In this document: one piece after another, positions 7,041 through 15,571 of the stretch
Position numbering within the stretch: position 1 is the first letter of the stretch
Layout of the letters: each line of letters starts with the position of its first letter
Assembly: GCF_002895565.1 (NCBI RefSeq)
Contig: NZ_AZRN01000012.1
Coordinates: forward strand, 151,772-215,771
Source: Petrotoga mexicana DSM 14811
GTDB taxonomy: Bacteria; Thermotogota; Thermotogae; Petrotogales; Petrotogaceae
DNA length: 64,000 nucleotides
Direction of reading: 5' to 3'
Made by a program: the position numbers and the translations under genes
Notes under the pieces: model-generated
What the model saw: only the letters and a program-made list of their open reading frames with translations
What the model was told of the DNA's origin: nothing
The model's database searches: none

Positions 7041-9589
7041 GACCTACTGATCTTTTACAACCCGAACAGAGACGCCCAAGTAAGGCATATTTAGTCAACG
7101 AACTCCGAAAAGCAGTATACACATGGCGAGAAGAAGGCTATCCAAAAGTTACACCCACAACAAAAAGGCTTCTGCAGTTTTGGTTTGAAGAAGACCATTT
7201 AGTAGAAAAAGAGTTCTTTCAATTCTGGTTTTGTCAGAGGGAAGCTATTGAAACGCTGATATACGTTTATGAAGTAATGAAAAAACGGAATTTCATTGAT
7301 ATAGCAAGGGATTTCGGTGCCGGACCTATACAAGGTTATGACCCCTCCTATGATCAATATCCACTTTATGCCTTCAAAATGGCTACAGGTTCTGGTAAGA
7401 CCTATGTAATGGCATTGAGCATTGTTTGGCAGTATTTCAATTATAAGAAAGAGAACAAAGATGATTATACCTCAAAGTATCTGCTCATAGCAGGAGAAAA
7501 AAATGTAATTTATGATAGGCTGACAAGAGATTTCAAAGATGGCAAGATTTTCCGAGAATTGCCGCTTATTCCTCTTGAGTGGCAAGAGGAGTTCGACTTG
7601 AAAGTGATCCTTAAGGAGGATCCAATCCATATAATTCCAGAAGCAGTGTTGTTTTTGACCAATATTCAACAGTTAGAACAAAGGGAGAGTAAAAAGAAAG
7701 AAGTAGAGCAGTATATAGATAAAGTTATGGAATTGCCTGAGGTTTATAATGTTTCCGATATCTATCAGGAAAACAGGATAAAAGAGGTTCTTACCACTTG
7801 CCCTAATATAATGATCTTGAAAGATGAAGCCCACCACATATACAGTTTTGAAAAGGCATGGAAGAAGATACTTTTGGAACTTAACAAAGACTTGGTCTCT
7901 CAATATGGCAAAGGCATCAATATGGAACTCGATTTTTCTGCCACGCCCAAAACTGAAAATGGAGCTTTATTTCCATGGATCATTGTTGATTTTTCATTGA
8001 AAGAAGCCATAGAAATGAATATCGTGAAATTGCCGCTGAAGGGGCTTGTAAAGGGTGCTAAAGAAATCGCTTCTAAAAAAACAGTTGAGAGATACAGAGC
8101 TTGGATTGATGCGGGAATAAGAAGATGGAGGGAATACAAGGATAAATTAAAGCCCTTATCAAAAAAGCCAGTACTGTTCTTTCAGTGCCCAGAAAATGAA
8201 GAGGCAGATGAGATATATGAGTATCTGAACTCTGCTGTTCCAGACCTTAAAGATAAGGTATTATTGATACATACAAATAGCACTGGAGAAGTTAAAAAAG
8301 CAGATCTATCTAAAGCGAGAGAGTTTGCAAAGACAATTGATGATCCAGATCCTGAAAAAAATCCATACGAAGCAATAGTAAGCACAATGATGTTAAATGA
8401 GGGATGGGACGTTAGAAATGTAAATGTGATTGTGGGACTTCGATCTTACACATCAAAAAGGAAGGTGCTCCCAGAACAAGTTATAGGAAGAGGTTTAAGA
8501 AAAATGTTTCTTGAAGAAGATGCAAATGTTGATGAATCAATAAACATCCTCGAAGTTATTGGACCACCAGGCTTGATGGATATTCTTGAGGAATTAGAAA
8601 CCCAAGAGGGTATCAAGTTCGCTGAATTCGATACTGGAAAATCCCTTAATTTAACAACTATATATGTAGATGAGAATAAGCTGGATAAAGATATCGAGAT
8701 TCCTGTGCTCTCTCCGAGGATTCTCCTGAGGGAATTTCAATTGGAGGAGGTTGAGGTTGATAAATTACCTCCGCTTGCAATACCATTAGAAAACAAAATC
8801 TTAGAAATGGAATATGTGGCTGTAGATATGCTAAAAGGAATGGAAATTATAAAAAGAAAATGGGATTTGCCTGTACCGCAGGATTCAAAAAGTGTCATTG
8901 CCTATTATACTGACCAGATACTCAAGCAGTTGAAAATAAGAGGAGCATTTTCTAGTTTTTACCCCCTCGTAAAAAAATATGTCATGGAAAAATTATTCAG
9001 CGAAAAAGTTGACCTCGATGACCCAAGAGTTCTTTATATGTTAAGTTCTCCTGAGGTTCAGGAGAGGTTAACAAGATTGTTTGTAGAAGCATTCAAAAAT
9101 ATGACTTTTATAGAAATGGAGCCAGAAAAGATATATTTTATTAAACTTTCAGACACGTCTCCTTTCCCCTCGTCAAAAATGGTTTATCCTGCCGATAGAT
9201 GTATCTTCAACTATGTTCCTTGCGATAACGATTTTGAATTGGATTTTGCCAAGTTTCTAGACAGAGCTGAAGATGTGTTAGCGTTCAGTAAAATAGTTCC
9301 CAAAATTGGTTTTTTTGTAGAATATAGAGATTCTGATGGAAATCTTAAGTTATACTATCCGGATTTCGTCATATTGACAGACAAGAACGAACGTTTGATT
9401 GTTGAAACAAAGGGTAGGGAAGATGTCGATGTTAAACACAAAGACAAAAGAATGAAATTGTGGTGTGAAGATGCTACTAAAATTACAAAAAGTAAATGGA
9501 TTTTCATACGAATAAATCAAGAGGATTTTGAGAAATATAGATTTAAAAGCATTGAAGAGTTGACTTCAACTCTAAAAGATGTCGGGTGA
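7037..9589 (+). CDS. res: Type III restriction enzyme, helicase-nuclease subunit (Res)
   Basis: Restriction subunit that partners Mod: an SF2 ATPase that travels or diffuses along DNA, fused to a PD-(D/E)xK nuclease. In its 850 residues I see Walker A ATGSGKT (116-122), DEAH (263-266), DFSATP (299-304), the motif VI region EQVIGRGLRKM and a C-terminal nuclease core with PD at 775-776 and ExK at 790-792 (ETKG). All key residues are present, so the enzyme looks functional. The ATG overlaps the mod stop. Mod-Res together should cut unmodified foreign DNA and protect the host by methylation. Confidence 0.92.
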   Translation: MRPTDLLQPEQRRPSKAYLVNELRKAVYTWREEGYPKVTPTTKRLLQFWFEEDHLVEKEFFQFWFCQREAIETLIYVYEVMKKRNFIDIARDFGAGPIQGYDPSYDQYPLYAFKMATGSGKTYVMALSIVWQYFNYKKENKDDYTSKYLLIAGEKNVIYDRLTRDFKDGKIFRELPLIPLEWQEEFDLKVILKEDPIHIIPEAVLFLTNIQQLEQRESKKKEVEQYIDKVMELPEVYNVSDIYQENRIKEVLTTCPNIMILKDEAHHIYSFEKAWKKILLELNKDLVSQYGKGINMELDFSATPKTENGALFPWIIVDFSLKEAIEMNIVKLPLKGLVKGAKEIASKKTVERYRAWIDAGIRRWREYKDKLKPLSKKPVLFFQCPENEEADEIYEYLNSAVPDLKDKVLLIHTNSTGEVKKADLSKAREFAKTIDDPDPEKNPYEAIVSTMMLNEGWDVRNVNVIVGLRSYTSKRKVLPEQVIGRGLRKMFLEEDANVDESINILEVIGPPGLMDILEELETQEGIKFAEFDTGKSLNLTTIYVDENKLDKDIEIPVLSPRILLREFQLEEVEVDKLPPLAIPLENKILEMEYVAVDMLKGMEIIKRKWDLPVPQDSKSVIAYYTDQILKQLKIRGAFSSFYPLVKKYVMEKLFSEKVDLDDPRVLYMLSSPEVQERLTRLFVEAFKNMTFIEMEPEKIYFIKLSDTSPFPSSKMVYPADRCIFNYVPCDNDFELDFAKFLDRAEDVLAFSKIVPKIGFFVEYRDSDGNLKLYYPDFVILTDKNERLIVETKGREDVDVKHKDKRMKLWCEDATKITKSKWIFIRINQEDFEKYRFKSIEELTSTLKDVG

Positions 9590-9922
9590 TATCAATATCA
9601 AAAACCAACGAGGTGGTCTTCGAATGAGCCACTTACCCGTTGCTGTTGAAACCTTTTATTTTCTTATATAGCTTTGTTAGAATTGATCATACAACACAGA
9701 ATATAAAGTTCACTTTTCTTACAGAATTACTATTTTGTGTTATAACTGTGAATATGCTCCTTACATGCTATAAAAGTAAAATTCAATTTGATAGAATTTT
9801 TCAATCAAAATCGTTGTTCTTTGAAAGTTATACTTTAGTTCGTTTCACAAAATTATGGTTAAGAAAAACGAAATAGGAACAAAGGATTGAATAATCATGT
9901 ACCGTTAGGAAAGAGATAAAAA
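9590..9922. other. Intergenic region with decayed sequence after res
   Basis: No convincing gene. Just after res, an imperfect inverted repeat (CAACG-AGGTGG ... CCACTT-CCGTTG, 9607-9643) may be an IS end or a weak terminator. A 78-codon open frame at 9640-9876 lacks a ribosome site and coding character. The segment seems to be the left part of an IS graveyard continuing to 10.5 kb. Confidence 0.4.
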
Positions 9923-10180
9923 ATGACAACGTACTTGCTATTAAAAAATCCTAACAACCTTACTAAGAAAGATAAAGTTAGACTCGATGAATTGATGGAA
10001 TATCAACACCTTGACACAGTTCAAGCCTACGGATTGGTACTTGAATTTAAGAAGATGTTCGATTACAAGAAACCTTCTTATATAGCTAAGTATTTTAAAA
10101 GATAGTATGAAAAGGTAATGAAATCAAATATACTCGATGAAAATGGTCGATACCTCTATCCTATGCCACTAAATAAATGA
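9923..10180 (+). pseudogene. Remnant of ISL3-family transposase
   Basis: The frame reads LLKNPNNLTKKDKVRLDEL, then DTVQAYGLVLEFKKMF and YIAKYFKR, which resembles the C-terminal part of ISL3-type DDE transposases. An amber codon at 10103-10105 falls where the family usually has Trp after FKR; the frame then continues with YEKVMKSNI to a stop at 10178. The N-terminal two thirds and the catalytic residues are absent. It marks past IS insertion between the restriction genes and the RnlA-like gene. Confidence 0.6.
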
Positions 10181-10202
10181 TGTTATAGCTCAGAAAAAAA
10201 CC

Positions 10203-10337
10203 CTATTTGTATAAGTATAATTTAATCCTTCTAACAGTCCATATATACTCCTTTGGTGCTATTTGCAATCCCGCAGTCTCACCTTTGCTATTGTTATGGT
10301 GAAAACTCACATACGCCGGAACCTCATGGCTATGCCT
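10203..10337 (-). pseudogene. Possible decayed transposase 3' fragment
   Basis: A 44-codon minus-strand frame without a start codon reads VPAYVSFHHNN, then SKGETAGLQIAP and KEYIWTVRR before its stop. Upstream the frame is closed by TGA. The look is of a gene tail, perhaps a transposase accessory part, but I cannot name the family with confidence. Confidence 0.25.
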
Positions 10338-10614
10338 TCAGAGGTAGGCAATAAAAGAGATTAAAAACATAAAATTAACAAAATTTTAGAAATAAAAGAT
10401 TTTTAAAAATAAGATTTTGATTTAAAAAGAGCAACAAGGCAAAAACTTCTCTATTTTTGTGAGCCGGATGCGTGCTAAGAGGTACTAAAACAGATCTGAT
10501 GAAACTTAGAATGAAGGACGTATTTTTAAAATTTTCGAATTCTAGAAATATGGTTTCAATCGAGTTTCATATTTTTTAAAGGGAGTAATAGAATTGTTTG
10601 GGGAGGTTTAAGAT
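10338..10614. other. Degenerate leader-repeat copy and upstream region of the RnlA-like gene
   Basis: At 10378-10445 the AT-rich linker of the dispersed repeat family can still be read (TTTTAGAAATAA, ATAAGATTTTGATTTAAA) with a worn hairpin module after it. At 10546-10574 an inverted repeat AAATATG/CATATTT with a 15-nt spacer, followed by a T run, lies 40 nt before the ATG of the RnlA-like gene. It could be an operator or a terminator. No clear -10/-35 pair was found. Confidence 0.4.
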
Positions 10615-11730
10615 ATGTCTAAATCTGTTTCAAATACTGATAGGATAGCAAAAGTTTTTACTGATTACTGTGCTAGTAAAAACTACCAAGTCAAACAAAC
10701 TTCAGAGGAAAAAGATTTGAGGCTTGATATATCAAACTATTACTATAGAACAATAGTAAAAATCTATTATACAGATAAGGTGCTAATTCAAGGTAAGCAA
10801 AACTTATTGAAGGATGAAATGGAAAATCTGAAATCTGATTATGAAAAAAATCCACAATCTTTTATTGGAGGTGAGATAAAAGAGATCAAATCGTGCACAA
10901 CAAGATACGACATTATGCTAGTTGAACTCAGATCAAAAATAAAAGAATCTTTAAACACGCTTGAAGCAACAGTGGAAATTACCGAAAATCCAACCCCTGC
11001 TATTGAATATAGGGCTAAAATTGCTAGGAACAATTTTTCTATAACTTTAACCCAATACAATAATGGCACCTTATTACTTCAAGGGAAAATGGATAAGCTT
11101 TTTGAGGATTGCTGTAACCTGATTGAAAGAATTGCTAACCCATCAGAGAAGGACGTGATAGCCAGATTCATATCAAGCGACGAAAAGAATTTGGAGTTTT
11201 TTGCAGCTAAATATACTCCTGAGCTCTTAGATATAGCTGAAGACAATGTAAAGAAAAAAATAGGCCTTGTTTATAATTATCTTGAGACTTATGATAGAAA
11301 ATGGTTTGTAGCTTCCGAATGTCTCTGCTTAACTAAGATTCCTTTACCTGAGTTCTCCCCGTTGGTAATGCCTGCATCAAAGGCATTTGAGGGTTTTGTA
11401 AAAAAACTTCTTGTTGGGATAGGGCTTTTCGAACCAGGCTATTTCAATACAAAAAATGCAAATTTTTCGCCTCTGAATGATAGGAACAACCAAAGAAGAA
11501 AGACTATTTGTGAAAAAGAAACATACGCTGACACAATGCTCAAAAAAATTAGTCTGTGTCTCGATACGAACAGAAACTTTATGATGCATAGTGACGAGAG
11601 TAAAATTACCAAAGTTGATTCGCCAGAAAAAGCAGAGGAGAAGGTCAACAGCATATTTAAGGATACAAAAGAAATATTTGACTATTTTAATGACAATTAT
11701 GATTTAATCTCCACAAGAAGAGATGAGTGA
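10615..11730 (+). CDS. RnlA/LsoA-like HEPN ribonuclease (toxin)
   Basis: Probable mRNA endonuclease toxin related to E. coli RnlA and phage-defence LsoA. In its 371 residues, two N-terminal repeats share the pattern LIQGK/LLQGK followed by a helix (about residues 20-90 and 120-170), matching the two TBP-like domains of RnlA. The C-terminal HEPN part has K256-x2-E259 (ASKAFEGF) and R320-x4-H325 (RNFMMH). E. coli RnlA places R/E at 255/258 and R/H at 318/323, so order and spacing agree. GGGGAGGT precedes the ATG. It overlaps the RNase HIII gene by 8 nt. No RnlB-like antitoxin gene is seen. The assignment is by motif and architecture only. Confidence 0.72.
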   Translation: MSKSVSNTDRIAKVFTDYCASKNYQVKQTSEEKDLRLDISNYYYRTIVKIYYTDKVLIQGKQNLLKDEMENLKSDYEKNPQSFIGGEIKEIKSCTTRYDIMLVELRSKIKESLNTLEATVEITENPTPAIEYRAKIARNNFSITLTQYNNGTLLLQGKMDKLFEDCCNLIERIANPSEKDVIARFISSDEKNLEFFAAKYTPELLDIAEDNVKKKIGLVYNYLETYDRKWFVASECLCLTKIPLPEFSPLVMPASKAFEGFVKKLLVGIGLFEPGYFNTKNANFSPLNDRNNQRRKTICEKETYADTMLKKISLCLDTNRNFMMHSDESKITKVDSPEKAEEKVNSIFKDTKEIFDYFNDNYDLISTRRDE

Positions 11731-12772
11731 TATGGAACAAAAAAATAGACTTCTTGAGAGTTATAAACATATAAGATCCGCACTAGAAAGCAACAATTTC
11801 ATTGTATCTGATTGTAAAGAGATTGCTTATGGTGTGCAGTTTACCGTCTCTACTCTTAACTGGTCTGGACTAATTAGAATTTATCAAAACGAGAAGGGTG
11901 TTTTGAAAATCGATTATTCGCAACTTAATAGTAAAGCAAATGTGATAAAAATCCAAACTTTGATAGAAAGTAAAGAAATACCATCTGGTTCAAAAAATTT
12001 AAATAAAAATGTTGGACTAGGATTCCCTATTATCGGCACAGATGAATCGGGGAAAGGTGATTTCTTCGGGCCCTTAGTTAGCGCTGGTGTCTATGTAAAT
12101 GAGCAATCTGCAAAAAAATTGATTGAATGTGGCGTAAAGGATAGTAAGAAACTTAGCGATGCTAAGAACTTAGAACTTGCCCAGAAAGTAACTAAAATAT
12201 GTAAAGGGCGCTTTGCGATTATTGAAATATCTCCAGAAAAATACAATAGCTTATATGAGCAATTAAAAAAGGAAAAGAAAAGTCTAAATTCATTACTTGC
12301 CTGGGGACATGCAAAAGCTATAGAGGAAGTTCTTTCAAAAGTTGATTGTAAGGTTGCAATCGCTGATCAATTTGCAGACGAAAGCTTTATCCTTAGTAAA
12401 CTTCAAGAAAGAGGTAAAAACCTGCGACTTATACAGATGCACAGAGCTGAACAAAACATAGCTGTGGCAGCAGCATCGATTCTAGCACGAGCAAGGTTTT
12501 TAGAAAAACTATCTAAACTATCAAATGAATATAAAATAAACTTGTCTAAAGGTGTATCGCAGACAGTTATAGAAAGTGGGAAGAAGATTGTTGCCACATA
12601 TGGAAAAGATATTCTCAGAAAAGTAGCCAAATTACATTTCAAAACAACTAATGATGTCCTTAACAAACAGTCGAAACGTAGAATATATATAACAGAACAA
12701 GTACAAATAGCTAATGAATTTAGAAAAATAGGGGATTTTGAGGATGCATTTCCATTTGATAGATATTTATGA
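11723..12772 (+). CDS. rnhC: Ribonuclease HIII
   Basis: Ribonuclease that removes RNA from RNA-DNA hybrids, type 2 RNase H family, HIII subgroup. Its 349 residues contain an N-terminal TBP-like substrate-binding domain (about residues 8-75) and a catalytic domain with GTDESGKGDFFGP (D107, E108), VKDSKKL (D140), IADQF (D215) and AVAAASILARARFL. The presence of the N-terminal domain and the DEXGKG motif separates it from RNase HII. Its start overlaps the RnlA-like gene by 8 nt, so the two are translated together. E. coli RnlA is known to depend on RNase HI; a dedicated RNase H partner in the same operon is a reasonable inference. It may also act as antitoxin. Confidence 0.88.
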   Translation: MSDMEQKNRLLESYKHIRSALESNNFIVSDCKEIAYGVQFTVSTLNWSGLIRIYQNEKGVLKIDYSQLNSKANVIKIQTLIESKEIPSGSKNLNKNVGLGFPIIGTDESGKGDFFGPLVSAGVYVNEQSAKKLIECGVKDSKKLSDAKNLELAQKVTKICKGRFAIIEISPEKYNSLYEQLKKEKKSLNSLLAWGHAKAIEEVLSKVDCKVAIADQFADESFILSKLQERGKNLRLIQMHRAEQNIAVAAASILARARFLEKLSKLSNEYKINLSKGVSQTVIESGKKIVATYGKDILRKVAKLHFKTTNDVLNKQSKRRIYITEQVQIANEFRKIGDFEDAFPFDRYL

Positions 12773-12861
12773 AAAGAAACAGAAAATGAGTTTGAGGGGG
12801 AAAACTTCTTCCCTGCATTAGGAAATTGGAACTACGGTTTATAGATAATAATTTTTGGTAG

Positions 12862-13014
12862 AAAAGTATTGAAAGAGAATGCTATGGAGAAGAAGAAATT
12901 AAAATTTTTCATAGCCAACTACTTTCAGATGAAAAGCCTTATATTGCTCAATTTAGAAAATATAGTGTTTCCTTGCAAGACAAAAGTTTGATATTTGATA
13001 GAAGATTGGCATAA
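12862..13014 (+). pseudogene. Unidentified decayed gene fragment
   Basis: A 50-codon frame without a start codon has good coding character: GEEEIKIFHSQ, then SDEKPYIAQFRKYSVSLQDK and LIFDRRLA before a stop. The preceding segment in another frame (EGENFFPALGNWNYG) could be an earlier part of the same gene, separated by a frameshift. I do not recognise the family. Confidence 0.35.
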
Positions 13015-13263
13015 TAGAAAAACTTTATTAAGTGAAAATTATAAGTCGGAGAATGAAAAAAATTAAAAAGATGGTAACATTATTTACTTATTTAATTCAA
13101 CAAATTTTCTTTCCTCACATGACTATAAAAAAGAAATTATTGGGATTAAGAAAAAAGAAAAATGAAGATAATCTTTCGAAAATAGCAGGTAATTAAGGCG
13201 AGGCAAAATGAAGTTTTACACAGGCAATAATGGAAAATAATAATATATTGTATAAAAAAGTTT
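13015..13263. other. AT-rich non-coding gap before the dipeptidase relic
   Basis: Very AT-rich and without a credible gene, promoter or hairpin. Minus-strand frames across it are low-complexity. It forms the right end of the degraded zone of the island. Confidence 0.4.
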
Positions 13264-13312
13264 CTTGTAATCGATGCGCACTTTGTTTTACTAATGGATA
13301 TGTCAAACCATT
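13264..13312 (+). pseudogene. Relic of the 5' end of an M19 dipeptidase gene
   Basis: The segment matches 3959-4007 of the intact dipeptidase gene: the first 36 aligned bases starting CTTGTAATCGATGC have 4 mismatches, then similarity fades. In frame it reads LVIDAHFVLLMDMSN, where the intact gene has LVIDAHFDLLMDVAN; the metal-binding Asp is Val here. No further dipeptidase sequence follows. It shows that a second dipeptidase copy once lay at the right border of the restriction/RnlA island. Confidence 0.7.
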
Positions 13313-13362
13313 CCAAAAATATGATAAAATAAAAAAGAGAAAGCATATGAAGGAGTTAAGGG

Positions 13363-14064
13363 ATGCCAGGATATTTAACACACATTATCTTCGGTCATAA
13401 GATTTTTCCAAACAGTTTGAAAAATGTGAAAATGTTTAACCTTGGACTGATGGGTCCTGATATCTTTTATTACAATATTTCTGATCCCAAATATCACATT
13501 ATTGGTGAAACGTTGCATAATGTTGATTTAACAAGGTTAATAGAAGAACTTCAAAAGGAAAGCCCAGAGTATGCATTGGGTTTATACTTGCATTCTTATC
13601 TTGATATGAAAATACATCCACGAATCCATATTATAGAAAGAAACACTGGCAAATCACATACTAAAATAGAAACCTTGATCGATGCAGCTTTATTGAAAAA
13701 AGAATGGAACACCACTGTTTTCAGGTTAGACAAGCATTTCTTCCCCAATAAATTACCAGCCAGGTTTATGAGAATCTTTGATGAAGTTCTTTACGAATAT
13801 TACGAGGTAGAAGATGTAAATATTAAAAGTTTGTATGATGTTTTTTTGAAAAACTTTTTCTTCTTATACAAATGGTATCCTATTAAGGCGGTTGCTTCAT
13901 ATGTGCTCTACGTTGTTTCCATGGGAAGATTCAATTACAAGGACTATTTTATATTTAGAACCCCTTCCTTGGATATTCTGAATGATTTTGGAATAGAAAC
14001 ATTGTGGAAGGAGTCTTTAGAGGAAATTGATCAATTATTATCGAAAAAATTTGATCAAAACTAA
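13363..14064 (+). CDS. Zinc-dependent phospholipase C-like protein
   Basis: 233-residue protein of the zinc-dependent phospholipase C/S1-P1-like fold (the domain annotated as Zn_dep_PLPC). It starts MPGYLTHIIFGHKIF, followed by FNLGLMGPDIFYY and later LGLYLHSYLDMKIHPRIH; the His/Asp residues of these segments match the metal-binding pattern of the family. No signal peptide is present, so it is probably cytoplasmic. Its ATG follows AGGAGTTAAGGG. It precedes thymidine kinase by 26 nt and may share its transcript. Substrate unknown. Confidence 0.7.
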   Translation: MPGYLTHIIFGHKIFPNSLKNVKMFNLGLMGPDIFYYNISDPKYHIIGETLHNVDLTRLIEELQKESPEYALGLYLHSYLDMKIHPRIHIIERNTGKSHTKIETLIDAALLKKEWNTTVFRLDKHFFPNKLPARFMRIFDEVLYEYYEVEDVNIKSLYDVFLKNFFFLYKWYPIKAVASYVLYVVSMGRFNYKDYFIFRTPSLDILNDFGIETLWKESLEEIDQLLSKKFDQN

Positions 14065-14090
14065 CGAAAAAAGGGATGTGAAACTTTAAT

Positions 14091-14666
14091 ATGGCAACAG
14101 GAAATTTAGTAGTAATTGTTGGACCTATGTATTCTGGTAAAACTTCCGAATTAATCTCTTTCATTGAAATTTACACCCTCGGGAAAAAGAAGATAAAAGT
14201 CTTTAAACCTTTGTTAGATAAGAGATACAATGAAACTTACATTGTATCGCATTCTAATACTTCCGTTAAAGCAATTCCCATAAATAATTCCGCTGAAATT
14301 TTACCTCAGCTTGAGGGAGACGAAAAAGCGGTTTTTATAGATGAAATCCAGTTTTTAGACGAGCCTCTTAGAGAAGTGGTTGTCGAGATGATCAATTCTG
14401 GTAAGGATGTTTATTGTGCGGGCTTGGATTTGAGTTATAAAAATAATCCATTCAAAGTTACCTCACTTTTAATGGCCCATGCAGACACGGTGATTAAAAA
14501 GAAAGCTGTTTGCCATGAATGTGGAGAGTATAGAGGTACAATATCTTACAAAATTGTGGAAAACGGTGGAGAAATAGATGTTGGTGGTTTTGAAAAATAT
14601 ATCGCCGTCTGTAGAGATTGTTACTTGAAGTTGAATGAAAAAAAACAAAATCAAAATAAATCATAA
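14091..14666 (+). CDS. tdk: Thymidine kinase
   Basis: Type II thymidine kinase, phosphorylating thymidine to dTMP with ATP in pyrimidine salvage. Its 191 residues show the P-loop GPMYSGKTSE (residues 11-20), the FIDEIQF Walker B/catalytic Glu segment (about residue 83-89) and the four-cysteine zinc lasso CHEC and CRDC near the C-terminus (CHECGEY, CRDCYLK). The length is typical. It lies between the phospholipase-like gene and an aldo/keto reductase, both within 30 nt. Confidence 0.95.
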   Translation: MATGNLVVIVGPMYSGKTSELISFIEIYTLGKKKIKVFKPLLDKRYNETYIVSHSNTSVKAIPINNSAEILPQLEGDEKAVFIDEIQFLDEPLREVVVEMINSGKDVYCAGLDLSYKNNPFKVTSLLMAHADTVIKKKAVCHECGEYRGTISYKIVENGGEIDVGGFEKYIAVCRDCYLKLNEKKQNQNKS

Positions 14667-14684
14667 AAACAAGGGGGTTGATCT

Positions 14685-15509
14685 ATGCGAATTACAAACA
14701 TCTACGATAAAGCGGAATTAGCCAACAAAGTGAAAATTCCTTGGTTGGGATATGGGACATACAAAGCCCATGGAGATGAATTGATAGAGGGTGTAAAGTA
14801 CGCTTTAAGTATAGGATACAGATTGATAGATACCGCTGAAATGTACGAAAACGAAGAAGAGATAGGTAAAGCAATCAGACAGAGTAAAATACCAAGAGAT
14901 GAAATTTTTATAACCTCAAAAGTATGGAATACGAATCAAGGTTTTGAAAGTACTTTAAACTCTTTTGAGAATTCATTAAAAAGATTGGGAACAGATTATT
15001 TAGATTTATACTTAATTCACTGGCCTGTAAGTGGAAAATATATAGAAACCTGGAAAGCCCTTGAAAAGTTATATAAGGAAGGTAGAGTAAGGGCTATTGG
15101 TGTGAGTAATTTTTTAATTCATCATCTCCAAGATATAATAAATAACTGTGAAATTACCCCTATGGTGAATCAAGTAGAATTTCATCCATACTTATTGCAA
15201 AGAGATCTTTTAGATTATTGTCAAAGGAACAAAATACAGCTTGAAGCTTGGAGTCCTTTAATGAGAGGAAGAGTCTTAAACATTTCTCAGATAGTAGACA
15301 TAGCAAATAAGTATAAAAAAACTCCCGCACAAATAGTATTAAGATGGGACCTGCAACATGGCGTGGTAACTATTCCCAAATCTGTACACAAGGAAAGAAT
15401 AAAAGAAAATGCTGATATTTTCGACTTCGAACTAACAGAGGAAGAAATGAAGATAATAGACAATTTAGATCAGGGTAAAAGATTTGGAGCAAATCCCGAT
15501 GATTTTTAA
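14685..15509 (+). CDS. Aldo/keto reductase
   Basis: NAD(P)H-dependent reductase of the AKR superfamily, 274 residues, a TIM barrel reducing small aldehydes or keto acids such as methylglyoxal or 2,5-diketo-gluconate analogues. Visible family motifs are GYRLIDTAEMYENEEEIG (catalytic Asp and Tyr), ITSKVWN (Lys), LYLIHWP (His), VNQVEFHP and IPKSVHKERIKEN (NADP-binding). GGGGGTTGATCT precedes the ATG. It closes the short run phospholipase-tdk-AKR and is followed by the SRP RNA promoter. The actual substrate is unknown. Confidence 0.93.
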   Translation: MRITNIYDKAELANKVKIPWLGYGTYKAHGDELIEGVKYALSIGYRLIDTAEMYENEEEIGKAIRQSKIPRDEIFITSKVWNTNQGFESTLNSFENSLKRLGTDYLDLYLIHWPVSGKYIETWKALEKLYKEGRVRAIGVSNFLIHHLQDIINNCEITPMVNQVEFHPYLLQRDLLDYCQRNKIQLEAWSPLMRGRVLNISQIVDIANKYKKTPAQIVLRWDLQHGVVTIPKSVHKERIKENADIFDFELTEEEMKIIDNLDQGKRFGANPDDF

Positions 15510-15536
15510 GGTTAACATAGCTTTTAACAAGATTAA

Positions 15537-15565
15537 TTGATTTTTCAACAATGAAATGATATAAT
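15537..15565 (+). promoter_or_regulatory. Promoter of the SRP RNA
   Basis: TTGATT at 15537-15542 and TATAAT at 15560-15565 are spaced by exactly 17 bp, just upstream of the SRP RNA. Transcription would begin near 15572. Confidence 0.8.
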
Positions 15566-15571
15566 ATGGAA

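Noticed and set aside
7037..9589. Res as a stand-alone DNA repair helicase
   Set aside because: The C-terminal PD...ExK nuclease motif and the 4-nt overlap with mod make the type III restriction assignment far better.
9640..9876. 78-codon open frame after res
   Set aside because: No ribosome site, low-complexity AT-driven composition and no recognisable motif.
10455..10490. GTGAGCCGGATGCGTGC as a group II intron remnant
   Set aside because: The string resembles a conserved intron segment preceding an RT gene, but the pairing strand and any reverse transcriptase or domain V sequence are missing.
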